A DNA stretch of 64,000 nucleotides from contig NZ_RDQF01000025.1 in NCBI RefSeq assembly GCF_004114425.1, positions 1 to 64,000 of the forward strand, written 5' to 3'. Below are positions 35,131 to 43,370 of the stretch, in pieces. Both the position numbers and the translations under genes were made by a program. Source of the stretch: Bradyrhizobium vignae. GTDB taxonomy: Bacteria > Pseudomonadota > Alphaproteobacteria > Rhizobiales > Xanthobacteraceae. Within the stretch, counting starts at the first letter, position 1, and the number at the start of each line of letters is the position of its first letter. The notes below the pieces were generated by a model, which worked only from the letters and a program-made list of their open reading frames with translations, was not told the origin of the DNA and did not search any database.

Positions 35131-35208
35131 GTCATTGCGAGCGCAGCGAAGCAAATCCAGACTGTCTCCGTGGAAAAATTCTGGATTGCTTCGCTGCGCT
35201 ACAATGGC
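35131..35208. repeat. palindromic repeat type 2
   Basis: Long imperfect inverted arms: CATTGCGAGCGCAGCGAAGCA on the left and the complementary TGCTTCGCTGCGCTACAATG on the right, around an ATCCAGACTGTCTCCG core. The same arms and core occur at 38643-38725. Confidence 0.75.
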
Positions 35209-35236
35209 GGAGGATGAGCATCTCTGTCATTTGCAA

Positions 35237-35262
35237 CCCTCTCCCCGCAAGCGGGAAGAGGG
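35237..35262 (-). terminator. hairpin after exported phytase-like gene
   Basis: A 12-bp stem with one mismatch, CCCTCTCCCCGC (35237-35248) with GCGGGAAGAGGG (35251-35262), and a two-base loop, nine bases after the leftward gene's stop. There is no long T tract, so it may be a repeat-type hairpin rather than a true terminator. Confidence 0.5.
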
Positions 35263-35270
35263 AGAGAGCT

Positions 35271-36626
35271 TTACTTCGCCTTCAGGAAATCCGCGACCTC
35301 GAGCAGCACGAACTCGTTGTCGTCGGCCTTGTTGGGATCGCGGCTGGAGGAGAACGGCAGGTTATTGTCGTTGCCGACAATGATATGCGTGTCGTCGACG
35401 CGATCGACGTTCTCGATGGTGAAGAACGGGAAGGTGTAGACGCCGTCGTTGAGCGGCTTCTTCGCCTTCTTGTCGGGATCCCTGATCTTCATCAGGTCGA
35501 TATAGCCGATCTTGCGCACGGGCTTGCCGACATTGGCGTCGGTGAGCTCGATCTTGTAGATGCGCTTGAACTTGGCAAGATCCGGGAAGCAATTCTCGCC
35601 GCGCGTACCCTGCGGGCACGCCTTGTCGGCGGTGCCTTCGCCGTTGTCGCGCTCGATGACGAGGCCGGAGGCCTGATCGATCATGTTGAAGTCGCCGATG
35701 GCGTTGCCGTTCTGCTCGAACACGTACTGCCAGTAGCGGCCGGTGAATTTCTCCGCGGCGACGTCGAATTCGAGGATCCGCGAGGCTTCCTTGCCGTCGA
35801 CCTTCTCCCAGTCCTTCTTCTCCGCATCCCACAGCGGTCCTTCGAGCAAGCCGTAGATGAACTTGCCGTCCTTCGACGAGGCGAAGCCCTCAAAACCCTT
35901 GGAGCGGCGGAGATTGACGTTGGTGTAGGTTGCGCCGGGTGCGCCGGGCGTCGCGACGGCCCAGTTGTCCGGCGAGCGCACCGGCTTGCCGTCGGCGAGG
36001 GTCTCGAAAACCGCGAGGATCTTGCCCGATTTATCGGCCTTCAGGACGTAGGGGCCGAACTCGTCGCCGATCCAGAAAGTGTCGCCGATGATCTGGAAAC
36101 CCTCGGTGTCGAAATCGGAGCCGGTGAGATAGCGCTTCTCGGTGTCCTCATGGACGATGCGGAACGGCACCTTCTTGTCGGGATCATGCAGGAAGATGGT
36201 CTCCAGCCGCTCGATCTTGCCGTTCGCCCAATCCATCTTGTGGCGGTTGAGGTACAGCATCGAATCCGGCGAGTTGGCGCGCGCACCCATACCGTTATCG
36301 GTGATGACCCAGAAGCTGCCGTCGGGCATGGTCTTGATGCCGGAATGGCCCTGGAGTGGCTGGCCCTTGAACGGCAACGACACGCCGGTCGGTCGCTCAT
36401 AGGACTTGCCCATGACAGTGCCAAGCGCGTCGACCCGCTTGCCAGTGGTGTATTTGCCGGAGGTCTTGAGATCGGTGGGGGCATCGGCCGGAGCATCGAT
36501 GAAGGTGGCGGCCGGCATCACCACGTGGCCGGCGAGCTTGGCCGGGAATTCGCCCTCGCTCTGCGCGAGCGCGGTGCTTACGGTGAGAATGATCGTTGCG
36601 ACGGAGCTGAGAAAAGTCGCGCGCAT
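35271..36626 (-). CDS. exported esterase-like phytase-domain protein
   Basis: A 451-residue protein with a signal peptide (MRATFLSSVATIILTVSTALA) and a beta-propeller of the 'esterase-like activity of phytase' family. Marker segments are GHSGIKTMPDGSFWVITDNGMGARANSPD, SDFDTEGFQIIGDTFWIGDEFGPYVLK, and SKGFEGFASSKDGKFIYGLLEGPL. The natural substrate is probably an organic phosphate or ester in the periplasm. The ATG at 36626 follows an AGGAG site; the frame is open further but overlaps the permease gene upstream. It is the last gene of a leftward series containing an ABC importer, separated by a hairpin at 36714-36739. Confidence 0.83.
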   Translation of the reverse strand: MRATFLSSVATIILTVSTALAQSEGEFPAKLAGHVVMPAATFIDAPADAPTDLKTSGKYTTGKRVDALGTVMGKSYERPTGVSLPFKGQPLQGHSGIKTMPDGSFWVITDNGMGARANSPDSMLYLNRHKMDWANGKIERLETIFLHDPDKKVPFRIVHEDTEKRYLTGSDFDTEGFQIIGDTFWIGDEFGPYVLKADKSGKILAVFETLADGKPVRSPDNWAVATPGAPGATYTNVNLRRSKGFEGFASSKDGKFIYGLLEGPLWDAEKKDWEKVDGKEASRILEFDVAAEKFTGRYWQYVFEQNGNAIGDFNMIDQASGLVIERDNGEGTADKACPQGTRGENCFPDLAKFKRIYKIELTDANVGKPVRKIGYIDLMKIRDPDKKAKKPLNDGVYTFPFFTIENVDRVDDTHIIVGNDNNLPFSSSRDPNKADDNEFVLLEVADFLKAK

Positions 36627-36713
36627 GTGCGTCTCCTGTTGGCGGACGCACGCCTTATGCGGATCGCATGTTGCAGTATTGTGAAGCCGGGCCAAAGGCC
36701 GCAGCCCTCTTCG

Positions 36714-36739
36714 CCTCTCCCCACGACAACGGGGAGAGG
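36714..36739. repeat. CCTCTCCCC hairpin downstream of ABC operon
   Basis: A perfect 9-bp stem CCTCTCCCC (36714-36722) and GGGGAGAGG (36731-36739) with an eight-base loop, about 20 bp after the MalG-type permease stop and before the phytase-like gene. It lacks a T run on the minus strand. Confidence 0.6.
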
Positions 36740-36757
36740 CAGGGCGAGAGAGCGAGG

Positions 36758-37657
36758 CTACTCCTTCACCGCGCCGGTCAGCGAGGACACGTAATAGTCC
36801 ACGAACAACGAGTAGAAGATCGCAACCGGCAGCGAGCCGAGCAGTGATCCCGCCATCAGCGCGCCCCATTGGTAGACGTCGCCGGTGACGAGCTCGGTCA
36901 GGATCGCGACCGGTACGGTCTTGTTGGCGCCGCTCTGGATGAAGGCGAGTGCGTAGATGAACTCGTTCCAGGACAGCGTGAAGGAGAAGATGCCGGCCGA
37001 GATCAGCCCGGGCACCGCAAGCGGCAGCGTAATCCGGCGCAGGATCTGCAGCCGCGTCGCGCCGTCCACCAGCGCACACTCCTCGAGCTCATAAGGGATC
37101 GACTTGAAATAGCCGATCAGGAGCCAGGTGCAGAACGGCACCAGGAAGGTCGGATAGACCAGGATCAGGGCCAGCGGCGAATCGAACAGGCCGAACTGCA
37201 CCACCACGGTGGCGAGCGGAATGAACAGGATCGACGGCGGCACGAGATAGGCGAGATAGATGCCGAGGCCGACATAAGGACTGCCGCGGAAACGCAGGCG
37301 TTCGATGGCGTAGGCCGCCAGCGTGCTCGCGATCAGCGACAGCGTGGTCGCCCCGATCGCGACCAGCATCGTCGTCCACAGCCAATGCGGATAAGCGGTG
37401 TTGAACAGCAGGTGCTTGATGTGCGCCAGCGTCGGCGAGGAAATCCAGAACGGATTGTGCTCCTTGTAATTCATCAACTCCGCGTTCGGCTTGAACGAGG
37501 TGATCGCCATCCAGTAGAACGGGAACAGCAGGATCAGCACGAAGCAGCCGAGCGGCAGATAGATCATCATCAGCCGCCGCAGCCCGGAATCCCAGGCCAT
37601 CGTGTCGGGCGCTGCCTTCGCGTCGGCGACAGCGGCTTGCGCGACAGTATCAGTCAT
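36758..37657 (-). CDS. sugar ABC transporter permease (MalG-type)
   Basis: A 299-residue permease with six helices after a short cytoplasmic N-terminus. The EAA loop reads LEECALVDGATRLQILRRITLPLA, and the C-terminus YVSSLTGAVKE matches the MalG end. Its start overlaps the upstream permease by 8 bp. It belongs to the leftward operon dehydrogenase-binding protein-permease-permease, which lacks an ATPase gene. Confidence 0.9.
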   Translation of the reverse strand: MTDTVAQAAVADAKAAPDTMAWDSGLRRLMMIYLPLGCFVLILLFPFYWMAITSFKPNAELMNYKEHNPFWISSPTLAHIKHLLFNTAYPHWLWTTMLVAIGATTLSLIASTLAAYAIERLRFRGSPYVGLGIYLAYLVPPSILFIPLATVVVQFGLFDSPLALILVYPTFLVPFCTWLLIGYFKSIPYELEECALVDGATRLQILRRITLPLAVPGLISAGIFSFTLSWNEFIYALAFIQSGANKTVPVAILTELVTGDVYQWGALMAGSLLGSLPVAIFYSLFVDYYVSSLTGAVKE

Positions 37658-38606
37658 TGCTCTCTCCCTGCTGCCACTTGCGGCGGGCCAGGCCGAAATA
37701 GGAGAACAGCGTCGCGAACACCAGGAACGGGATCATCGACACCGCGATCGCGGCACCTTCACCGAGCTCGCCGCCGGCGATGCCGCGCTGGAACGCCAGC
37801 GTCGCCAGCAGATGAGTCGAGTTGCCGGGCCCGCCACGGGTGATGGCGTAGACCAGCTGGAAGTCGGTGAATGTGAAGATGATCGAGAAAGTCATGACGA
37901 TGGCGAGGATCGGCATCATCATCGGAAAGGTGATGTAGCGGAATCGCTGCCAGGCGCTGGCGCCGTCGAGCATCGCAGCCTCGTAGAGCGAGGGCGAGAT
38001 GGTCTGCAGCCCCGCCAGCAGCGAGATCGCGACGAAGGGAATGCCGCGCCAGATATTGGCGGCGATCAGCGAGAAGCGCGCCGGCCAGGGCGAGCCGAGG
38101 AAGTCGATGTTGTCGCTGCGCCAATGCAGCACGTCGACCAGCAGGTAGGAGATGATCGAGAATTGCGGATCGTAGATCCACCAGAACGCCAGCGCCGACA
38201 GCACGGTCGGCACGATCCACGGCAGCAGGATGATCGCGCGCAGCACGCTCTTGAACGGAAAATGGTTGTTGAGCAGCAGCGCGAGCCAGAAGCCGAGTGC
38301 GAATTTCCCGAACGTCGCGATGGCCGTGTAGACCACGCTGTAGAACACCGCGTTCCACCACAGGGAATCGGTGAGCAGATACTGGAAGTTCTCGAGTCCG
38401 ACGTAGCTGCCACGCTGGCCGATCGTGGTGTCGGTGAAGGCGAGCCAGATACCGAGGCCGAGTGGATAGGTGAGGAAGACCGTAAGCAGCCCGATCGCAG
38501 GTGCCAGACACATCATGATCAGGAACGGCTTGTAGTCGAACAATCGCACCAGCCAGTTCGGTTGCCGCTGGGCCAGCGCGGGAGAGGGGAGGGTGGTCAC
38601 GGACAT
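37650..38606 (-). CDS. sugar ABC transporter permease (MalF/UgpA-type)
   Basis: A 318-residue CUT1 permease with six or more helices. The EAA loop is YEAAMLDGASAWQRFRYITFPMM. The N-terminal cytoplasmic part precedes the first helix (FLIMMCLAPAIGLLTVFLTYPLGLGIWLAF). It overlaps the MalG-type gene by 8 bp. The gap to the binding-protein gene holds a palindromic repeat (38643-38725). Confidence 0.9.
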   Translation of the reverse strand: MSVTTLPSPALAQRQPNWLVRLFDYKPFLIMMCLAPAIGLLTVFLTYPLGLGIWLAFTDTTIGQRGSYVGLENFQYLLTDSLWWNAVFYSVVYTAIATFGKFALGFWLALLLNNHFPFKSVLRAIILLPWIVPTVLSALAFWWIYDPQFSIISYLLVDVLHWRSDNIDFLGSPWPARFSLIAANIWRGIPFVAISLLAGLQTISPSLYEAAMLDGASAWQRFRYITFPMMMPILAIVMTFSIIFTFTDFQLVYAITRGGPGNSTHLLATLAFQRGIAGGELGEGAAIAVSMIPFLVFATLFSYFGLARRKWQQGESND

Positions 38607-38642
38607 CAGCTTTTTGTCCTGTCGTTGAACGTCATCCCACCG

Positions 38643-38725
38643 CCATTGCGAGGAGCGAAGCGTCGAAGCAATCCAGACTGTCTCCGCGGACGCGCTCCGG
38701 ATTGCTTCGCTTCGCTCGCAATGAC
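38643..38725. repeat. palindromic repeat type 2, between binding protein and permease genes
   Basis: Imperfect inverted arms CATTGCGAGGAGCGAAG and CTTCGCTTCGCTCGCAATG, with inner GAAGCAATCC / GGATTGCTTC and the AGACTGTCTCCG core shared with 35131-35208. It fills most of the 133-bp gap downstream of the binding-protein gene. Confidence 0.75.
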
Positions 38726-38739
38726 GATCGCTCAGCTGC

Positions 38740-40089
38740 CTAACGGTTTTGCCGCCGGAAGTACCGCTTGCAGCGCTGCTCGGCTTCCGCGGCCGCGGCC
38801 TCTGGCGTGGCCGCGCCGGTCGCGACCGACGAGAACATCTGAATCAGCACGTAGTCTGCGCTGACCGCCCCCGTCGCCGTCGAGATCGGGCCCTTGTAGC
38901 CGTCGTAATAGGTGCTGTTCATCGTGTCCTTGAACAGCTTCACTTTGGGATCCTGCGACCAAACGGCGGCCTCGGCATAGGCCGCGAGCGGCTGGGCCCA
39001 GTAGCCGGAATTGGCATTGAGCCACGGCTCGTACTGGTCCTTTTCCAGCATGTATTGCAGGAAGGCCTTGGCGGCGTTGGGGTACTGGCTGTGCTTGAAC
39101 ACCATCGCGTTCAGGGTCAGGCCCGCCATCGGCGAGACCTTGGCCAGGCCCTTCGGCAGCAGCTGATGTTCGCTGTCCTCGGCGATCGCCTTGGTGGCAG
39201 GATCGTTCTTCAATGAGAAGTACAGCGACACGCCGTTGGCGGTCAGGGAAATCTCCTGCGAGGAGTAGGCGCGGTTGTTGCTGACGTCGTTCCACGACGT
39301 CGTGCCGGCGATGAAGGTCGGGTACAACTGCTTGACCCAGTTCAGCGCGGCGATGGTCTCCTTGCTGTTGATGGTGAGGTTGCCCTCTTCGTCGAGCAGG
39401 GCGGCATTGTGTGACCACAGCGCCCAGTTCGCAAAACCGTTGCCGTCACCCTTGGCGTTGCCGAGCGCGAAACCGGCCGGCTTGCCGGCCTTGTGCAGCT
39501 TTTGGCACAGGTCGACGATTCCGGCATGGTCTTCCGGCACCTTGTCGAAGCCGACCGATTGCAGGACCGACTTGCGGTAGATCAGGGGCCCCGCGGTGGC
39601 GCCGAACGGCAGCCCGATCCAGGTCTCGCTCTTGTTCTTCTTGCCGTAGCGTTGCGCCAGTGGCAGCCAGCCGCCATACTTCTTGCCGACATAGTCCGCG
39701 ATGTCGGTCAGCTCGATCAGCTTGTCGATATAGATGTGCGGCGCATCGGAGAAGCCGATGATGATGTCAGGACCGGCGCCGGAATTGGCGGTCACCGCGG
39801 TCTGCTGGTTGATGTCTTCCCAGCCGACGAAGTCGACCTTCACCTCAACGCCGGTCTCCTTGGTGAACTTCGCTGCATTCGCGCGGAATACATCCTCATC
39901 CGCCTGGACGAAACGTACGGGCCGCAGCATGCGTAAGGATGCGCCCTTCTCGATCGGCAGCTTGGGCGCCGGAACGTCGGCGGCCTTGATCGTTGATGGT
40001 GGTGTTTGCGCTGCAGCACCGGTGGCCGCGAGCGTTGCAGCGGACAGGCCCAGCGCCAAGGCATCACGACGTGTGATGTCGTTCCTCAT
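38740..40089 (-). CDS. ABC transporter periplasmic substrate-binding protein
   Basis: A 449-residue family-1 solute-binding protein. The N-terminus has a twin-arginine-like RRD sequence (residues 7-9) and a hydrophobic stretch ending in AAAQ, so it may be exported by Tat. The mature part shows FTKETGVEVKVDFVGWEDI, GPDIIIGFSDAPHIY and TWIGLPFGATAGPLIYRKS, typical of sugar-binding proteins. Its ligand is unknown. It lies between the D-2-hydroxyacid dehydrogenase gene and the two permeases on the same strand, so the system may import a sugar acid or related hydroxy compound. Confidence 0.87.
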   Translation of the reverse strand: MRNDITRRDALALGLSAATLAATGAAAQTPPSTIKAADVPAPKLPIEKGASLRMLRPVRFVQADEDVFRANAAKFTKETGVEVKVDFVGWEDINQQTAVTANSGAGPDIIIGFSDAPHIYIDKLIELTDIADYVGKKYGGWLPLAQRYGKKNKSETWIGLPFGATAGPLIYRKSVLQSVGFDKVPEDHAGIVDLCQKLHKAGKPAGFALGNAKGDGNGFANWALWSHNAALLDEEGNLTINSKETIAALNWVKQLYPTFIAGTTSWNDVSNNRAYSSQEISLTANGVSLYFSLKNDPATKAIAEDSEHQLLPKGLAKVSPMAGLTLNAMVFKHSQYPNAAKAFLQYMLEKDQYEPWLNANSGYWAQPLAAYAEAAVWSQDPKVKLFKDTMNSTYYDGYKGPISTATGAVSADYVLIQMFSSVATGAATPEAAAAEAEQRCKRYFRRQNR

Positions 40090-40176
40090 CAGTAACCTCC
40101 CTATGATGTTCCCTTCCCGGCGTTGATCGCCGGTGAAGGGCCGTTTCGGTCGTCGGCGCGTTTTACGCCGGCCCGT

Positions 40177-41220
40177 CTAGCTGTTCGGTCCGCGGTCCAT
40201 GCTGACGGGCTGCCAGCGGCGGAGTGCGGTGTTCTGCAGCACCGACGGATTGACGCAGCTTACCGGCCACATGCCCTGAAGCACCAGTGACAATTCGTAG
40301 CCCACCCGGCGCTTGCGCGCTTCGTCAAACCGTGCCGAGGCCGAGGCGACGTGGGCTGTCAGCGTCACGTTCTCCATGCCGAGCAGGGGATTGTTGTGCG
40401 AGGGGGGCTCCTTCTCCAGCACGTCGAGGGCGGCATGCGCGATCCAGCCCTCTTGCAGCGCCTTGATCAGGCTCTCCTCGTCCACGGTGGCACCGCGCCC
40501 GGTGTTGATGAAGATCGAGCCCTTCTTCATCTGCCGGAAGTGCTTTTCGGTCAGCATGTGATGCACCTCGGGCCTCGCCGGCGCGTGCATCGAGACGAAG
40601 TCGGATTGCGACAGCACCTCGTTCAGCGTCGCCGGCATCACGCCGTGGTCGTACATCAGCGTTTCCTGGATGAAGGGATCATAGGCCATCATGCGCAGGC
40701 CGAACGGCGCGGCGCGTTTCGCAACCGCCCGCGCCACGCGGCCGAACGAGATGAAGCCGAGCGTCTGGCCCATCAGCCGCGGGATCTTGAGCAGTGCCGG
40801 CCGGCCCTCGGCCCAGCGGCCGTCGCGCACCATGCGGTCCTGCTCGACCAGGCGGCGGAAGCCCGCGAGCAGCAGCATCATGGCGTGGTCGGCGACCTCC
40901 TCGATGAAGGTGTCGGGGATGTTGGTGACGGGAATTCCGCGGGCGGTGGCGGCCTTGACGTCGACACTGTCGACACCGACCGAGCCGAGCGTGATGACCT
41001 TGCAGCTCTCCAGCGCGTCGATGATCGATTTGGTGATCGGGATGCCCTTGGCATAGATGGCGTCGGCATTCTTGGCGGCGGCGATGAACCCGGCCTCGTC
41101 GGCCGGCGCCTCGACGATCTCGGCATCGATCGGATCGAGCGCCTCGCGCTCATAGGAATAATCGCTGCCCGCGACGGTGAAGCTCGCACCCTTCGGCGTC
41201 ACCACCCTGTATTTCGGCAT
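40177..41220 (-). CDS. D-2-hydroxyacid dehydrogenase (PGDH-like)
   Basis: A 347-residue NAD-dependent dehydrogenase. The catalytic Arg is R242 (INTGRGATVDE), the Glu follows in DVLEKEPP (269-271) and the His is H290 (LTAHVAS). The nucleotide loop is unusual: GFISFGRVA (155 on) where GxGxIG is expected, so only the first and last Gly are kept, as in the CtBP-like subgroup. Probably reduces or oxidises a 2-keto/2-hydroxy acid derived from the imported substrate. It is the first gene of the leftward ABC operon, 87 bp before the binding-protein gene. Confidence 0.85.
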   Translation of the reverse strand: MPKYRVVTPKGASFTVAGSDYSYEREALDPIDAEIVEAPADEAGFIAAAKNADAIYAKGIPITKSIIDALESCKVITLGSVGVDSVDVKAATARGIPVTNIPDTFIEEVADHAMMLLLAGFRRLVEQDRMVRDGRWAEGRPALLKIPRLMGQTLGFISFGRVARAVAKRAAPFGLRMMAYDPFIQETLMYDHGVMPATLNEVLSQSDFVSMHAPARPEVHHMLTEKHFRQMKKGSIFINTGRGATVDEESLIKALQEGWIAHAALDVLEKEPPSHNNPLLGMENVTLTAHVASASARFDEARKRRVGYELSLVLQGMWPVSCVNPSVLQNTALRRWQPVSMDRGPNS

Positions 41221-41472
41221 GTCCTGCTCCCGATTTGGTTTCTTGTTGTGACCCGCCTTCGTGGCGGGCCTTTGCGTCTTTTACGCGAAATCGCGGCCGG
41301 TGCGTACAATTCGCGGTTGTCGTGAGCGAGGTATATTTCCGATTTTCCGCGCGCGGTCCGGGCTTCTACGGAGGCACGTAAGTAACTTGCTAAGGGCTCG
41401 GCCACTAAAAATTGATTCGATTATGATCGATCTGGTCGCGTGCCCGTGTCCCACTTTTGCCGGAGCTAACCT

Positions 41473-43158
41473 GTGAAGTTGAGCAATCTGAAGATCGCCC
41501 CCAAGCTGGGCATTCTTGTCGGCGTCACCTTGTTCGGCCTTTGCGCCTCCGGTGTTCTCGCCGGCTATCTGATGAAGCGCGAAATGGTGAATGCGCGCGT
41601 CGACCAGACCAAGGCAATCGTCGAGCTGGCCCGCAACTACGCCGCGACGCTGATGAAGCGGGTCAATGCCGGCGAGATGACCAAGGACGCCGCGCTCGCG
41701 GACCTGCGCCGCTACGGCAACGCGATGACTTACGACAAGGGGTCCGGCTATCTGTTCGGCACCACCTATGACGGCATCACGCAGCTCGCGCCGGATCCGA
41801 AGCAGATCGGCCAGAACCGCATGGACGTGGAGACGAATGGCCGCAAGCTGTCCCGCGAGATCATGGACGGCGTCAAGGCCAACGGCGAACTCCTGCTCTT
41901 CTATGAGTATGTGAAACCCGGACAGCCAAAGCCGATCCGCAAGCTCGGTTACGCGGTCGCCATCCCCGGCTTCGACATGTATCTGGGCACGGGTGCCTAT
42001 CTCGATGACATCGACGAGAAGATGGGGCCGGCCTACTGGCTGCTCGGCCTTGCCATGCTCGGCATCGTCATCGTTGCCGGCAGCGTCGCCTGGATGATCG
42101 GACGCAGCATCAGCCGTCCGCTGGCGCTGCTCGGCATGCGCATGAAGGATCTCGCCGAGGGCAAGCTCGAAGGCGACATCCCCGGTGTCGGTCGCGGCGA
42201 TGAGGTCGGTGAGATGGCTTCGACCGTACAGATCTTCAAGGACAATGCAGTCCGCATCCGCGAGATCGAGCGAGCCGAAGCCGATGCCAAGGAGCGCGCC
42301 GCGGCGGAACGTCGCAGCGCGATGGAGGACATCGCCAACGACTTCGAACGCAGCGTCAACGGCATCGTCCGCTCGGTCTCCTCGGCCGCGGCGGGCATGC
42401 AGACGACGGCGCAATCGATGACGGCCACTGCCAGCGATGCCTCCTCGCGTGCGGCAACGGTCGGCGCTGCCTCGCAAAAGGCTTCCGGCAATGTCGGGAC
42501 GGTCGCGGCGGCCGCCGAAGAGCTGTCGAGCTCGGTTGCGGAAATCTCCCGCCAGGTCACGCGCTCGACCGAAGTGGCGAGCCGTGCCGTCAATGACGCC
42601 GAGCGTACCAACGCCACCGTTCAGGTGCTCTCCTCCGGCGCCGAGAAGATCGGCGAGGTCGTCAAGCTGATCCACTCGATCGCGGCGCAGACCAACCTGC
42701 TCGCGCTCAACGCTACCATCGAGGCCGCCCGAGCCGGCGAGTCCGGCCGCGGCTTCGCCGTGGTCGCCTCCGAGGTCAAGGCGCTCGCCAATCAGACCGC
42801 GAAGGCGACCGAGGAGATTTCCGCCCAGGTCGCTGCGATGCAGACCTCGACCAGCGACGCGGTCGCGGCCATCTCCGGCATCACCCAGACGATCGCCGAG
42901 ATGAGCGAGATCACGGCCGGCATTTCCGCATCGATCGAGCAGCAGGGCGAGGCGACCCGCGAGATCGCGCGCAACATCCAGTCGGTCGCGGCCGGTTCGA
43001 GCGAAATCAACGCCCATATTGGCAGTGTCACCTCGGCCGCGGAAGCGACCGGCAGTGCCGCCACCGACGTGCTCTCCAATGCCCGCGAACTGGACAACCA
43101 ATCCGGCGCGCTGCGCACCGCCGTCGACAACTTCCTCGCCAAGGTGCGCGCGGCGTAG
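41473..43158 (+). CDS. methyl-accepting chemotaxis protein with single Cache domain
   Basis: A 561-residue chemoreceptor. TM1 spans about residues 11-32, followed by a periplasmic sCache_2-type ligand domain (NGRKLSREIMDGVKANGELL, then PKPIRKLGYAVAIPGFDMYLGTGAY), TM2 at about 187-208, a HAMP domain (about 210-262), and the signalling domain with the hairpin tip IAAQTNLLALNATIEAARAGE. It would bind a small organic acid or similar ligand and signal through CheW/CheA. The start is GTG at 41473. There is no C-terminal CheR-tether pentapeptide. It is divergent from the hydroxyacid dehydrogenase gene. Confidence 0.93.
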   Translation: MKLSNLKIAPKLGILVGVTLFGLCASGVLAGYLMKREMVNARVDQTKAIVELARNYAATLMKRVNAGEMTKDAALADLRRYGNAMTYDKGSGYLFGTTYDGITQLAPDPKQIGQNRMDVETNGRKLSREIMDGVKANGELLLFYEYVKPGQPKPIRKLGYAVAIPGFDMYLGTGAYLDDIDEKMGPAYWLLGLAMLGIVIVAGSVAWMIGRSISRPLALLGMRMKDLAEGKLEGDIPGVGRGDEVGEMASTVQIFKDNAVRIREIERAEADAKERAAAERRSAMEDIANDFERSVNGIVRSVSSAAAGMQTTAQSMTATASDASSRAATVGAASQKASGNVGTVAAAAEELSSSVAEISRQVTRSTEVASRAVNDAERTNATVQVLSSGAEKIGEVVKLIHSIAAQTNLLALNATIEAARAGESGRGFAVVASEVKALANQTAKATEEISAQVAAMQTSTSDAVAAISGITQTIAEMSEITAGISASIEQQGEATREIARNIQSVAAGSSEINAHIGSVTSAAEATGSAATDVLSNARELDNQSGALRTAVDNFLAKVRAA

Positions 43159-43238
43159 TTTTCGCGCGTGCACCGACGCTTCGATCTGCTCCGCCGTCTG
43201 CCCGGGACAAGCCCGGCCATGACGGAGAATGCGGAGGT

Positions 43239-43362
43239 CTCGTGCTCCGGACGCAGCGCAGCGCTCCTTCAGCGATGCGCTGCTGAGCCGGGGGCATGCG
43301 GCGGTCGGGGTCCCGGCTCTGCGATGCATCGCGGACGCGCTGCATCTTGTCCGGAACACGGG
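43239..43362. repeat. GC-rich dispersed repeat type 3
   Basis: A chain of GC-rich inverted arms (CTCGTGCTCCGGACGCAGCG, GATGCGCTGCTGAGCCGGG, GTCCCGGCTCTGCGATGC, CGGACGCGCTGCATCTTGTCC) between the chemoreceptor and Bug-protein genes. Related copies occur at 44421-44552 and in short form at 52675-52733. Confidence 0.7.
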
Positions 43363-43370
43363 GACTGATC

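Larger units (their letters stand above)
34844..35270. other. intergenic region rich in palindromic elements
   Basis: No gene is evident in these 427 bp. It holds a long RIME-like element (34911-35013), a second palindromic repeat type (35131-35208), and hairpins of the CCTCTCCCG type near 34868-34905 and 35237-35262. It separates two convergent genes (the DUF4139 gene and the exported phytase-like gene), so the last hairpin may terminate the leftward gene. Confidence 0.7.

Noticed and set aside
34845..36794. A 649-codon plus-strand frame opposite the exported phytase-like gene
   Set aside because: It runs through repeat elements and the antisense of a gene with signal peptide and family motifs; its own product has no domain.
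37602..38864. A 420-codon frame opposite the ABC permease genes
   Set aside because: Charged, repetitive sequence typical of antisense frames; the permeases carry EAA loops.
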